A stretch of DNA of 64,000 bases from Lunularia cruciata (Eukaryota > Streptophyta > Marchantiopsida > Lunulariales > Lunulariaceae): contig OX419758.1 in assembly GCA_948567375.1 (NCBI GenBank), positions 68,205,001 through 68,269,000 of the forward strand. Reading direction: 5' to 3'. Position numbers and translations under genes: made by a program. Below the pieces are notes generated by a model. It did no database searches. It was given only the letters and a program-made list of their open reading frames with translations, and was not told the DNA's origin. Below are positions 35,233 to 48,200 of the stretch, in pieces (position 1 is the first letter of the stretch; each line of letters starts with the position of its first letter).

Positions 35233-35335
35233 CATCTTATATTGCTAGAACTACAACTTTCCATGATATTTTTATGTGATATATTTAAAAATTGAAACAA
35301 GTTCATTGGATTACTCTACAACTATATTTTTTATA
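33240..35335. other. AT-rich gene-free block 2
   Basis: Over 75% A+T by eye, with no long coding frame apart from one caused by the TA run. It abuts the 3' end of a family A fragment at 35345. Composition resembles block 1 at 11940-14620, but I found no long identical stretch between them. Confidence 0.75.
35159..35226. repeat. (TA)n microsatellite, about 33 units
   Basis: An uninterrupted run of TA from about 35159 to 35226, followed by CATATACAT. Smaller TA runs occur at 34764-34780 and 12598-12612. Confidence 0.95.
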
Positions 35336-35336
35336 A

Positions 35337-36019
35337 CCGCCAACCAAGGGGGCAATTGTGGCACTTTAGAGTCCATGTATGACTTATGTGTGAGTTGTGC
35401 TTCTATAGTGTGTAATGTTGATAATGATGTATGTTGTGTAGTGATGTATATATGCACAATAGCTATCACATCATTTGTAGCTTTGTATCTAGATTGCTCG
35501 GACACTAGAGTAGCAATGATAGTAGTTAGAAGTATTTTGGCAATTACTCAAAGACTACTTTCCATTGGTCAACTTATGTGTTTTGGATACTGACTACATG
35601 GTGTGGCCCACCATCACTTGAATTGTTTGCACCATTGGGTATGCAATCAACGGGACCGTTGGTGTGAGACCTAGGTCGAGATTAGGAGTTTACCCTAGGA
35701 GTGCAGATTTAGAGAGCTCACTCCTTATTGCTGAGCCTTCAAGTTCCTAGCTAGAGTGGATAGAAAGCCAATGAGCGTCACATGGACTCTCTTAGCTAGA
35801 GTGGGTGTGGCTTGACTATAATTAGTGCCCAATTGTTGGTAGATTATTGAGTGACAGATCAAGTATTAATTTGATTGAGTGTGATTCAAATTGTGTAATT
35901 GAACTGATTAATTGTGGCACTTAAGAGTCAATGTATGACTTATGTGTGAGTTGTGCTTCTATATTGTGTGATGTTGTGAGCATGTATGTTGTGTAGCGAT
36001 GTACATATGCACAATAACC
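35337..36019 (+). mobile_element. Family A 3' end fragment with b-a-b segments
   Basis: ACCGCCAACCAAGGGGGCAAT (end of internal region and PPT-like site) is followed by b (35357-35466), a (35467-35910) and b again (35913-36019, ending GCACAATAACCA). This is the same order as at 26441-27123. To the right the sequence changes at once to family B integrase, so the fragment sits in a family B element. No TGTCA is present directly at this right border. Confidence 0.75.
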
Positions 36020-37329
36020 ATCTTAGTAGAATGTCATGATTTTGCCATTGCAGGTCATGTTGGAATGGACAAGACCTTGGATACAATCAACCGCCATTAC
36101 TATTGGCCCCAAGATGAGCAACAATGTGATGGAATATGTTTGGAGTTGCATACTTTGTCAACAAAATAAGGCTTCTAATCAAGCTCCTACAAGACTCCTC
36201 CAACCTCTCCCCACTCCTACATAATGTTGGGAAAAGGTAAGCATGGATCCGGTTTGTGAATTGCCCAAGACCACCTTTAGGTTTGATTCTATCGTAGTCT
36301 TTGGCAACCAACTTAGAAAAATGATTCATGTGCGTCCTACTACCAAGGATGTGATTGCCCGCAACTAGCTCAATTATACTTAGATGTAATCTTTCCCTAT
36401 CATGGCTTGTCTTTAGTGGTCATCACAATTAGAGGCATTCAATTCACTAGTTTGTTTTGGAGAACACTCTTTGGGTTCTTCAAAACCAACTTGGCTATAT
36501 CCACAACTTACCATCCACAGATAGATGGACAAAAAAAGAGGGCAAATTGCACTATTAAGGACATGCATAGGGGCTTTACTTTAGATGAGCAAGAGAGTTG
36601 GGACACCTTACTCCCATTGGTGGAATTTGCATACAACAATTCAATGAATGCCTCCACACAAGTCACACCATTCCTCCTCATGTATGGAGAGCATCCTTTC
36701 ACACCTTCAAGATTAATGAAAGTCCATCCGATGGCTACCAAGGTAGACATTGTCAACACTTTTGTTTAGAATCCAACAAGGGGTGGAGCATGCCAAACAT
36801 AGGTTACAAATTGCCCAAAATCAACAAAAGCAATTTGTAGATGTACACCGCCAACACATGGAGTTAAATGTGGGAGATCAAGTCTAGCTTTCAACCACCA
36901 ACCTTAGGTTAGTTGGTCCTCATGAGCTCAGACCTCGTTTTATTGGACCTTTCTCCATCATTCATAGCATTGGAGACGTGGCCTATCACCTCAAGATACC
37001 ACCACATATGAAGATCTACCCAATTTTTTGTATATCCTTATTATGCAGATATGCTCTCTGGCCACCCCACTTCTCTTCCATCCAAGAAAGTTGACCTTGT
37101 CCAACCCTGGTTGATGACATAGAGGAGTATGAAGTCAAACACATTCTCCAAAAGTGCATCCGAGGTACTTGCCATCCACGTGTGGAATACATGGTACATT
37201 GGAAAGGGTATCCCTTGTATGAGGTGACATGGGAACCAGCAACCAACTTGAAAAATGCACCTGTGTTAGTGAAATCTTTTGAGCAATAACTTTGCAACAA
37301 GGACATTGCGTCTTAAAAGGAGAGAGGTT
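36020..37329 (+). pseudogene. Family B integrase with C-terminal chromodomain, broken
   Basis: The start encodes the HHCC finger (ECHDFAIAGHVGMDKT ... CILCQQNKAS, 36030-36175). The core end LVEFAYNNSMNASTQVTPFL lies at 36620-36680 and FLLMYGEHPF follows. At 37131-37289 is a chromodomain (EVKHILQKC, VEYMVHWKGYP, EVTWEPATNLKNA) ending in a TAA. This identifies a chromovirus, whose chromodomain directs insertion to marked chromatin. Stops and frameshifts in the core show it is dead. A purine-rich tract AAAAGGAGAGAGGT lies just before the LTR. Confidence 0.85.
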
Positions 37330-38059
37330 TGTAATACCAATAGCTAGATAGATGATCTAAAGATGAAATTTGGTTTGGTAATATCCAAAAGGATTTTATA
37401 TATGATGGACTTAGTAGATAAGCTAGAAGTATTACCAAAAGAGTACTTCTACTAATAGGCCTGAAACCAAAACATGCTTGGAAACTTTAGAATCAATAGC
37501 TAGGCATATGATTTAGAGATGAAACTTGGGGTGGTAACATCTCAAAGGATGTTGTGCATAATGGAGAATGTAGATCATATAGAGGTATCACCAAAAGAGC
37601 ACTTTCACTAATAGGGCAAAAACAAAAATAGGCTTGATAACTTTAGAGGTAATTTTGGAGGCCTAAACGGATAAATTAGACCTCAAATGTGTGTAGATTC
37701 CCCCTAGTAAAGGAAAGGGTGGCCTTGATCCCTTGGTTTGTCTTGCTAAGAGCTTTCCAATGGTACCTCACCCACATGATTTTGAGATTCTTATAAGAAG
37801 ATTCCCTAAAAGATTCCCTCCAATCAAAGCCTGTTTGACCAACCAAATAAGACCAGGACCGACATGTCACCCATCCAAGCAAGGAATCTAAGGGTGGAGC
37901 TTGCTGAAAGGTCACCTATCTATGTACCTAATCCTATGGTGGAGCTTCCTTGGCTATACCTATGGCTAAAGAGATGGTGTTCCTTTGGGGCATTAGAGGA
38001 TTGAGTTTGAAATTTGTGTTTTCTCCCTTGAATAGTTCTCTTGCCCTCAGAGTATTACA
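37330..38059 (+). mobile_element. Family B 3' LTR, 730 bp
   Basis: Starts TGTAATACCAATAGCTAG right after the polypurine tract and ends GTATTACA. It includes TATACCTATGGCTAAAGAG in the place of the TATA-like region of other copies. Family A sequence follows immediately, so this element cut into the family A copy to its right. Confidence 0.9.
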
Positions 38060-38219
38060 GTTGGCAATTAGTTGAGGGATGTTTATGTCACCTATTGGTG
38101 CACTTTAGTAGTGGTAATTTTGGTTCACTATAATCAAGGACCATGGCATCAATTTTAGCTTTCAATAGTTTTGTTACTTGGCTTGGTGAGTGACTAGAGG
38201 GAAATGCCCATATGGAGGA

Positions 38220-38800
38220 TGAAATACCAATAACTAGACATATTATCTAGAGGTGTAAATTGGCTTGGTAATATCTAGAAGGATATTATATATGATAGAC
38301 TATGTAGATTAAATAGAACTGTCACCAAAGGAGTACTTCTACTAATAGAGTAGGAGCCTAAAACACCCTAAACTTTAGAGCCAATTTTGGAGGCCTAAAT
38401 GGATAAATTAGGCCTCAAATTGAATTAAAAATCAGCCTCCTTGGAAAGAAAGGCTTACCTTCTTCTCCCTACTAGTCATCTCATTGAGAGCTTTCCCTTG
38501 GTACCTCACCCATGCAATTCTAAGCTTTATACAAGAAGATTCTCCAAAGATTCTCTTTAATCAAACTTGTTTGACCAACCAAATAGGACAAGGACCAACA
38601 TGTCAACCATCCATACAACTAATCTAAGGGTAGAGCTTGTTGACATGTCACCAATCCGTATCTGATCCAAGGGTGAAGCTTTCTTTAGTGGATACTCTTT
38701 GTTATATAATAAAGACAAGGTGCTCCTTTGGGACATCAGACTATTCAATGCAAACCTTTATGTTTTCTCTTGGAAGTTCTCCTATCCTTGGAGTATTATA
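38220..38800 (+). mobile_element. Family B solo LTR inserted in family A copy 2
   Basis: TGAAATACC...GTATTATA, flanked by GAGGA at 38215-38219 and 38801-38805, a perfect 5-bp target duplication. Removing it restores collinearity with family A at about 21660. Confidence 0.85.
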
Positions 38801-41107
38801 GAGGATATTAAAGTACAAAAGGAAATCACTTGGATTTGGAGTACAAGTGAGATTGTTCTATCCACCTTGGATGTTCCCTTGGAGTTTTGATGAGGAGTTG
38901 CAACATCATGCGGATAAGTTGGTGCAATAAGGCTAGAGTGGAGCCTTTGTATCACATGTATACCAATTTGAGAATGAGTGTTTGGAATTTAGTACCTTTT
39001 CACCTTTGGATACCACACTTATTGCTTGGCAATATCTAATAGAAGGAGTATAACTATTGGAGTTGTTTGAAGGAATCAACACTAGACTAGTTGTGGTACT
39101 ACAGGTAAGCAACAAGTTTAGAGGTATTTGTATGTGAAGAGAGATGAGAATCCTAAGTGAGTCTTTACATCATATTGCACACTTGGTTTATTGATATCTT
39201 GAATTATTACCAATGTCACCCAGCAAGGGTTACTAGAAAATCCTATATGTAAATATTTCCTTGTTGGGAGTGCAAGATCTAAGCAAACAAGATCAAGATC
39301 ATGGTTCTATTCATTTGGTGATTTTCAGAATTTCCATGTCAAGGATATACCCATGCTAGCCAAGATCAAGGTATATGAGATCCTTGTTTTGGTATGTTTT
39401 GAGAGATTTTCAATATATAATGATATCTCCAAGTTCATCAAGTCATTTCTTTGGCCTGCATTTAGGAGAATATCTCATTGATGGATGATTCTTGCACATG
39501 GCGGTGGAAAGTACACATCAAGTCCATTCTTAGATGGGACATACCCTGTTGTTAGATGTAACTCGAGTTGGATTGTGGGTGCATTGTCTTTATCTATGGT
39601 GGAAAAATCTCTTATAGAAGGAAGTTCTACATTGTGTATATGATTGTATTCAACAACTATCACATCTTATTGTTGTTGACATCTTGGATGTTGGGTGCTA
39701 GCCTTAAATAGTGGTAGTTGTTGATAGGTCACCTATGTTAGTGGTGAGCCTTGTTGGGTAACTCAAAGACACTTTACCCACACTCATAAGTTTCCCAAGC
39801 TCCCATTCTTTTTGCAAAGGAGGTCTTGGACTTTTTTAGGACGCATAGTTACAACAATTGGTAGAGCACAATGTTGATGAGAGAGAGAGAGAGAGCTTGC
39901 AATGGGTTTTTGTACCAATATTACCACCATTTCAAAGGCATTTAGGCATTAGGTATTATGTGAAGCTATGGTCTTAAATTTTTTGACTTGGATTGTGAGC
40001 CTTAGATTGGTTTGGAGTAATGTAAGATGTCTCGATAAGCATCACCACTCAAACACTTGCAAGCTTTATGTCTATCAAGATGATTCAAGCATATGCTAGG
40101 GATGATAGACCAAGTGAGCATGATATTCTTGGGACACAACCATTGACTACTAGTGAGAGTAATCCACTTGGGGTACATCCAAGTGAGCATGGTCTACTTG
40201 GATTACACTCTTAATCTACTTGGGATGCAACTAGAGGACATGTGGAGCTTGCAGCCAAATCAATGGGAGTTTTGCTATGGTATTAGGGACTCTTAACGGT
40301 TGGAGGCATGAAATTACTACTCCCAAATCCTTAGTGTAGTAGCCAATCAGTGCATCTTCCACTCTTGCATTAGTTATAAAGGATACTTGGGAGCCAAACA
40401 TTAGACCTAAGCTTATAAGAGGCAAAAGATGAAGAGTTTAATGGTTTTTGAGAAGCTACATGAGTTGTTTTGTGTTCAATTTGAAAGATTTGGATGCTCT
40501 AAAAGGACATGGTATTTGGATTGAGCCAACTAGGGATACACTAGTTTTTTGGTATCTTTATATAGTGATAGAGGGAGAACTTTGATGCAGAGCTAAAGTA
40601 GAGACATTTTTGAGATTGATTTGTTGGATTTTTCACATAGAGAGTATGATTCAACTATAGTGATGCAAGCCAAGAAGGATATGCATGGAAATTGCACAAA
40701 TAGACAAATTTGTTGAGATTATTGTCCTATCAATTGAAAAACTAAGGTTGATCAGTATGGTATATCTACATTAGAGAGATCTTTGATGTGATTGTGCACA
40801 TGTCTTCAATACTTAGGATCTTGGAGCAAGATAACATAAGTTGCCAAGCAAGGAAGAGGATAACATTTTGGGCTATTAATTCTTACAAGGATGTATTGTA
40901 TCAATGGAAGTTCTTACTATATGGGTTAATGAATGCTCTTGCTAATCCTAAAGAGTCATGGATAAGATCCTAACAGGATTGGATTTTGCTTGGTGCTATA
41001 TTGATGACATTTTGGTCTATATCATTATTATGGAGGAGCATGAGAGACATTCGTTGTAGGTGTTTGAGAGATTAAGATCTTATGGACTCAAATTACATCT
41101 TGGAAAG

Positions 41108-41336
41108 TGTAGAATCTTCCACGAGAAGGTTGAGTATTTGGGTCACACTATTTACCATGGTAGACTTGGTGTTCATTAGACCAAGGTGGAGGCCATTGCA
41201 TGTATTCCTTGACTTATAGAAGTGAAGACTCTTCCATGAGAAGGTTGAGTATTAGAGTCACACTCTACCAAGGTAAAATTGGTGTTTAGTAGACCAAGGT
41301 GGAGGCTATTGCATGTATTCCTTGGCTTACATATAT
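41108..41336 (+). repeat. Diverged tandem duplication inside RT of family A copy 2
   Basis: A unit of about 115 bp containing TCTTCCA-GAGAAGGTTGAGTATT, the GGTCACAC region and GACCAAGGTGGAGG-CATTGCATG occurs twice, with many differences between copies. The long copy has one unit. Confidence 0.75.
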
Positions 41337-43335
41337 GAGCAAGTATTGCAAGCATTCCTTGGGTTAGTGAACTTTTATTGCCAATATGTTAAGGGATTTA
41401 ATACCTTTGTCAAGGGATTGACAAAGTTGACCAAGCTTAAATGGGAGTGGTGTTGGAGAGATGAGCAAGAGAGAGCTTTTTATAGAGCGCAATGAGAGGT
41501 TGACATTTATCTCTATTCTTAGGTGATAGATCAGAGAAACCATTCCAAGTTCATGTTGATTGGAGTACATTGGGGCTTGGAGTAATGTTCAACCCAATAA
41601 GATGATGAAGAGTTAGAGTTTATGGTGACCTATGCTAATACTCCAACAATTCAATGGAAACAAAGTGTAATTCATATGAGGGAGAGTGCTTGGTAAAAAT
41701 ATGGGCAATAACACATTTATGATGTTAGCTATTTGGTAACCCCTTCACTCTCATCATTGATCATCAATCACTAAAGTAATTGATAGAGTTTGACAAGCTT
41801 TTAAGGAAACTTACATGATGGGATTTTGATTTTACACGAGTATGATTTCACAATTATTCATAAACATGGATTGGTGAACCATGATGTAGATGGGTTGAGT
41901 TAAAAAGACCAACCAATAGGAATTAGATCGGAACACATTGGTATGGTGAGGCAAATGAAGAGATAGTGCCCAATTGGCATACATATGCTTTTCTATATAT
42001 ATTTTTTGAGGCTTTGATGGTATCTCTCTCAATTTAGACAAGAGGAGTTGTTGAAGTCACATATTCAAAGGGTAGAGATATTGGTACAAATCAAGAAGAC
42101 ATTCATGATAATATCTAAGTGATGGACTACTTCACATCGGAGTTGTGTGTGGCACAATATGTAGACCATTGTACAACAATTTATTGCTAGATATGTTGTT
42201 TGTGACCAAGTTAGAGCATCATTTGATGCTCATAAGACACCATTACACCCATTACCTATCGTGATGTTAGGTTACTATTGGAGTTTGGAGTTGGACTTTG
42301 TTGGAATTTTACCATTGACTATGAGACATCATCAGTATGTTTTGGTTATGGTAGAGCACTTCTCCAAGTGGATTGAGTTGGTGGTACTTCTCGACAAGTC
42401 CAATGAAAGGACAACTTACTCATTCCTAGATTGGGTTTTTAGTCATTTTGGTGCACCAACTGTGGTCTTGACTAATCAAGGTATAGAGTTCTTGGGAATT
42501 TCAAGTCTTGAGTGATAAGGCGTTAATTGATCATTGTATTATCTCTTGAGATCACCCTAAAGTAGATAGCTTAGCAAAGACAGTGCTTTAGATGATGAAG
42601 AGAAGATTATGTAAGTGTGGCTTGCAAAGAGCCACTTGGAAGATTAGGATCTACAATTACTTTAGGTTGGCCATGGGCTATTGGTTCAATTGGCAAGCCT
42701 TCTTAACATCCTTCTCTCTTTAATTTCTACTCTATGGACAAGATCTAAATTTACTTGCAACTATTTGTTGTGATGCTATTGTAGTGTTGTACTCAGATGA
42801 TCCAAATATATGAGTGAGTGCATGTTCTCAATGAGTATAGATCTTTGGAGAGTGATGTTGATGACATTTGAAAACTTAGCAATTGCTGAACACATTCTAC
42901 TATTTAAGGAGGAGGTTATAAACACTCAATCTTTCAATTTCATCCAAGTGATGATATATATCTACAACAGATTACATCTCTCTCCAACAAATTACACCGA
43001 CAACACTTATGTGATTATAGACCACATTATCTTGAGAGTGCACAAGGTTTTTTTTCCAAAGTCCTCATGTTAGAAGGATGTGATAGTGTTGTTTGGAACA
43101 CACATGTGCATAATTGTGCACTATATCACCTCCAAAACATTGATTGCATCATGGATCTAAGTTAGGTATTTATATGTGCAAGTTTGTGGGTACACACCAT
43201 AGTGCATATCATATACTTGGAGTAGATAGCTATCTAGAGTTAGAGGGACCTAATCAAAAGCTAAGGGTGGGATTGTTGCAGTTTAGAGTTCATGTATGAC
43301 TTTTGGATGAGTTGTGTTTCTATAATATATGATGG

Positions 43336-45227
43336 CCCATCGAATGAAGTTGGAAGTTTGTGCATTGTCCTATTTCAGATGCTAAAAAGAACTTGAAAGG
43401 GTAAACAAGAAATTGGAGGAGAAGTGTGCAGATTCACCGGTTATAGTAAGAAAGTCAAGCACCTCACGTCTAACCTTGTGAATGATGTGCAAAAGTTGAT
43501 CATGACGTTCGAAGGGCTGTTGAACCACCGGAGAAGAGATAATGCAGAGAATTTTGACAATGCAAACTGACTTTGAATCGCGGCATCCCTTAGTACCCAC
43601 TAATAAGACTCTCTTCAGCACTTTTCGTAGGTTCTTGTTTCCCATAAACCGCAAATGGATTTGTTCTCTGAAAATCTACGCTGTGAAAATTCATTTTCGC
43701 AGGGATATTGATGGGAATGAGGAACGGGAACATGAATCTGGAAAATGGAAATAAGATTTAAGAGAGATTGAAAATAGACCTAGAAATGAAATTGATACAC
43801 AATTTTTTTTTAACATAAATAGAAATTGACATCAAATCAAAACTGCAAATTTAAAAAGAAATGGGACTATGTTTTTCCTTGAATCAGATTAGTCCACGAT
43901 GGGAGGGGTGTCATCCTAGCCGGCCCCTTTTAAAATTGACATCACCCATAGCGTACATTCCTTTTCAATTCGCGGTGTGTTTCTAATTGTGGGGCGTGTA
44001 GAGTACCTGTAAGCGGAAAGCGGCTAAACAACCGACCGAACTTTGCGAGCAGTGAGCCCGTAAGCTCCACCTGGAACAACACCTGGTGACAGTGGAGCCG
44101 GACACTAAAAGCTAGCGTAGATTACGAGGAGTAATTACATTCAAAGTAAAACCAATAACAGCAACAGCATGTCCATTGCCATTTCTCCAGCGAGAGGGAG
44201 TGGCTCTCATTCGATCCCCGGCCAGGGGAGAAGATTCAGCGCAAGAGTCGAACCAAACGAGTCTCTTCTCTTTCCTTCTCGGATGCAGTGTAATCAGAGA
44301 GTCTCGACACCAATTGTATCACAAAAGTACAGTTCTGAATTTGATTTTATGTCAATTTGGTGGCATTGTGCTTAAGGGTGAAGATTATTATGAGGTGTTA
44401 CTTTTCCAAGTTCGTCTCCATTTTTGTGCATTTGGTCTGATCAAAAGAGGTTTCTAGCCTAATCGATGTGCGTGGATGGAGTTGATGGCATTTGTTTATT
44501 CCAGAGTTGCTTCTGCAGTTCTGTACTTTGGAGGGTGATAGCTTTGGTTGGCTCAGATTTGTTGCAGGCTGGAACCTTTTCTGCTTGGGAATTTTCACGA
44601 ATGAGAGCGTCAGGGCAAGGCATATTTGGTAATTTCGAGTCATGAGGTTCTTAAGCGTTCGTGAAGTGTGTGTTATTTAATGGAGTATCCAGCTTATGGA
44701 GGCAGAGGAGGCATCCTTCGTGAATTCTACACTGCGGGGTTGAGGTTATCTGACAGGACATGATTGCATAGGAGGGAATTTGGTGAAAGAAGTCACTGGG
44801 TCAACATAGAGCCAGCTTACGGCAATGGCTGGGGTTATCCATGTTAAGTTTCTCCAAAGCCATTTTCCAGTACAGCTTTGTGGAGGCAGTTCGCCAGTTG
44901 AATTGCACACAAAGGAATGGAGGAGTACCCCGCAGAGGAGGTTGGGTTCATCCGCAGGAGTTTATAATCCTTTGGTATAGCCGTCTACTTCAGTTCACCA
45001 TCCGTGTGCCATATAGTCAGCTAGCATTGTCAAGCTTCAGTCCTCAAAGCGATTTTGTGCCGTCCATGTTGTTCATATGATATGTGCAATTCGTTTCAGC
45101 CATTGTTAAAGCAATATACAACAGTCTGAATTGGCATGTGTCACTAGTAGTAGTGCGAGGGTTTATAATGATTTCCGAGCTGAATAGGTGAGAACTAGGA
45201 GGTTGAAATTGTGCTTTTATTCAGCTT
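43336..45227. other. Upstream region of the hydrolase gene
   Basis: No recognised protein. It probably holds the promoter, the 5' UTR and possibly an upstream exon. A frame starting at 44169 (MSIAISPARGSGSHS) has transit-peptide-like composition but no supported splice link. TTCGATCCCCGGCC at 44209 looks like an isolated tRNA B box; no matching A box was found. Confidence 0.4.
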
Positions 45228-48200
45228 ATGAGTTTACACTCTTTGACACAGGTAGGAGTTTCAGAAATTTGTCAACTACGAGATCGAGACAGAAGACAAA
45301 GGGGAGCACTGACCAACATCAGAATGACACTGATTGAAGAACGGCCCGCTTCAACCAAGTTGCAACCTGAAACACCAAAATCATTGGTAAAATTGACTCT
45401 CCTTCTTGAGTCAGCTGACTCTAGTAACACCATGTTAAAGTATACTTGTACACCACTACATTGGGAACATGTGCTTGAACTTCTACTTCAGGTGATCAGG
45501 TTTTGGATCATGTATTGAGTTCTGCGCGTTTTTTTTTTCCTGGCAGGCATATGAACTCGTCCAAGGTGCTCTGGTAAGTCATTGCGACTCAATTCTAGCT
45601 TTTGTTCGACAAATCGCCTACCATTCGTGCAGTCAAGAGTGTTCTGTCATCGTATTAGATAACCTGAAACAGCCGACACTGTACAACAGAAATTAAGCTG
45701 AGCTGCATTCATGTTGCGTCAGAATGGGAAGTTACTTTGTATCTAAACTGAAATTCCTTTGTTCTTGCAACTTTAAGGTGAGATGGACCGAAGTGAAAGA
45801 CAAGTCAAATCCTGAAACACCAACTGCTGTTCTAGCCCATGGCATATTGGGTGGAAGACGTAATTTTGGTAACTCCTAGCACTGAAATTCCGTAATTCAT
45901 CTGTTATGTAAATTCGGTTTAGCTGGTCTAATGGTAGAGCAAGTAGGAATTCTCATTTTATTTTAAGCCTACCTAGATTGAAGTTAACTGCCGCTTGTTA
46001 CCACACAGCTTCTTTTGCTCGGAGGCTTGCCCAAGAGTTTCCACAGTGGCAGGTAAAAGTTCGTCTTATTCTAACCCGCATTTTCCAGCAAGTCTATTGC
46101 ATGGTATTTTTCCATGATTTTGTCAACTGCTGCACTAACACGTAGAATCCGTTCCGACCTACGATAACCGAAATTCCACATCGTCGTTCACATCCGCAGT
46201 TTCTGCTGGTTGACCTTCGCGGTCATGGGGAATCTGCTAGGTTAAATAAAAGAGGACCACATACAGTAGAAACCGCAGCCCGAGATGTACTGCAGCTGGT
46301 AAATATGACAGTTGAAATTTTTTTTTTCCATTTTGAATGCCCGATCCTTGTTGATGCTATTACATCAATAATCAGGATATGTGTTTAGGGATCGTGCAAA
46401 AAAGTGCTAGAATCGAAGCCGGAGTCATGCTCTTGACGTACTCTTAGCATTTAAGAGGAAATGTAAATAGGTTCGCGAGTCAAGGCTGATTAACTGGCTA
46501 CCGTAATGGAAGTTCTAAGAAGTAGGCTGCATGTGACCACAGGTTGGGCAACTTAAGTTGACCCCCCGCATTCTCATCGGGCACAGTTTTGGTGGAAAAG
46601 GTGCGTGCTACTGACTCGAAACTCTACTTGCTTGCCGTCTGCAAACTAGATCCTGCAACGTCCTCAGTATATGTAGGAACAGTATATTTACCCTACTCTC
46701 ACTAATCCTCTCCTAGTCAGAGGAGTACGATATCTTTAAACCCTTTCGTTTTGTTCATACAACCGCGACCCTGCTGACTAATAATTCGATGCAGTTGTTT
46801 TGAGTATGGCTGACCAGGCCAAGAAACCTCTCGCACGACCTGTTCGGGTATGAATTTTTCAACTGAATTGGAAGTCCTCTTTCCGTAGATATGTGCAAGG
46901 AGCAGGATCGTGGTTCTCTTTCTTATAAGTCAAATCCCTCTAGTTTTTACAAGCGTCAAGAATTTGTGAGGAAGCTGCACCTCGTTGTAAGAACCTAGGT
47001 ATTTGCCATGTGGATTAAACATCCTAATTGTATCTGCAGGTGTGGGTCCTAGACGCAACTCCGGGGAAAGTTCGTAGCGGAGGAGATGGTGAAGATCATC
47101 CTGCGGAGCTTATAGCAGCATTGCGAGAGCTGCCGCCTGTGGTACTGCAACTATCCAATAATCTTTTGATCTTTGTGTTTGTTCGATTATTTGCAAATTG
47201 TAGTGCAAAAAGAAGCACAGTATCACCTACATACCGGCTGAATGCCTCGTACAGAAACAATATCCAGCAATGCACCCGTTCAGCAAGTGGGAGACGCTTA
47301 TTTTCAGTAGCTTGTAGACTTACATTCTTGATCTACCGAAGTTTTTGACGTCGGTTACGTTCTGCATCTTACGCTACTGTAACTGTCAGGTACCTTCCAG
47401 AGGAGCAGTTATAGATGCTCTTTTAAGCAAGGGTTTCTCTTCAACCATTGCACAGGTATCACCATTCCCTGTTCAAATTTATATTTACATGCGCTTGGTA
47501 AATATAAATTTCAGTGTTGTGTCACTGGAGCTCTGCGAGAAAATATGTGCTTCCCTTGATGAAAATACGTGGATAAACAAACTCGGATTGATTTTCTTCC
47601 ATGCAGAAGATTATAAGTGTTGACGTCTTTTTTATTAATGCTATGCTTTTTCAAACTTTTAAATCGTAAATGGATTAACAGTTTCTTTGCCGCTTGCATG
47701 AGCAGTGGATGACCACCAATTTGCGTCCAGCTGAGGGTTCTGCTGGCTTCTCTTGGGTGTTTGACCTCGACACGATTGCTGATATGTATCACTCTTATGA
47801 GAACACCAACCTCTGGTATGTCAACTTTCGTTCAAGAAAAGTATGTGAATTTGTGTAAATTCATGTCATATAGAAGGTGGAATCTATCTGTTGAAACTTC
47901 TGCAGGGAATATACTTTGGAGCTTAAAGCCGGCTCATATGACAAGCTTCGAGCTCGAGATTAACTTTCTGTTCTTGATATTTCCACTCAGCTACTTCGCA
48001 ACTTACACCGTTGATGAGGTTTCTAGAGGCCCGTACGAGCGGCTTGGGACATGAAGATCTTACAGTTGTGGGAACGTCTGTCCGAGCTATGAAACTGTTT
48101 ACAGGTCTGGACTTTTTATTAAACTAAACATATCTGTGATTGCCGCAGGCCAATAGTAGAGGGCGTTCCAGAGGGTGTGCACATTGATTTTTTAAGGGCT

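Larger units (their letters stand above)
38060..43335 (+). mobile_element. Family A copy 2, truncated and heavily decayed, also with methyltransferase domain
   Basis: Collinear with 21495 onward of the long copy. The methyltransferase region runs about 38900-40090 (motif I LLELFEGINTRLV near 39055-39095; a CCATGTCAAGG remnant of the PC motif near 39334, out of frame; ENISLM near 39467). RT is about 40440-41500 (YIDDILVY near 41000). RNase H is about 41540-41900 and integrase about 42170-43150 (WSLELDFVGILPL). The right end stops within segment b at about 43335 (TTTAGAGTTCATGTATGAC), and unrelated sequence follows. The left end is cut by the family B 3' LTR. It keeps the frame at the methyltransferase motif II position where the long copy has a 2-base deletion. 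Confidence 0.8.

Noticed and set aside
34927-35306. Minus-strand frames full of Tyr-Ile repeats
   Set aside because: Produced by the (TA)n microsatellite.
44195-44235. B-box-like TTCGATCCCCGGCC
   Set aside because: No A box at tRNA distance and no stem; probably chance or part of the hydrolase 5' region.
45917-45995. tRNA-like stretch (TAGCTGGTCTAATGGTAGAGC) in an intron of the hydrolase
   Set aside because: The D-arm looks right, but there is no matching acceptor stem, anticodon arm or T-arm (AGATTGAAGTT is too diverged). At most a tRNA relic.
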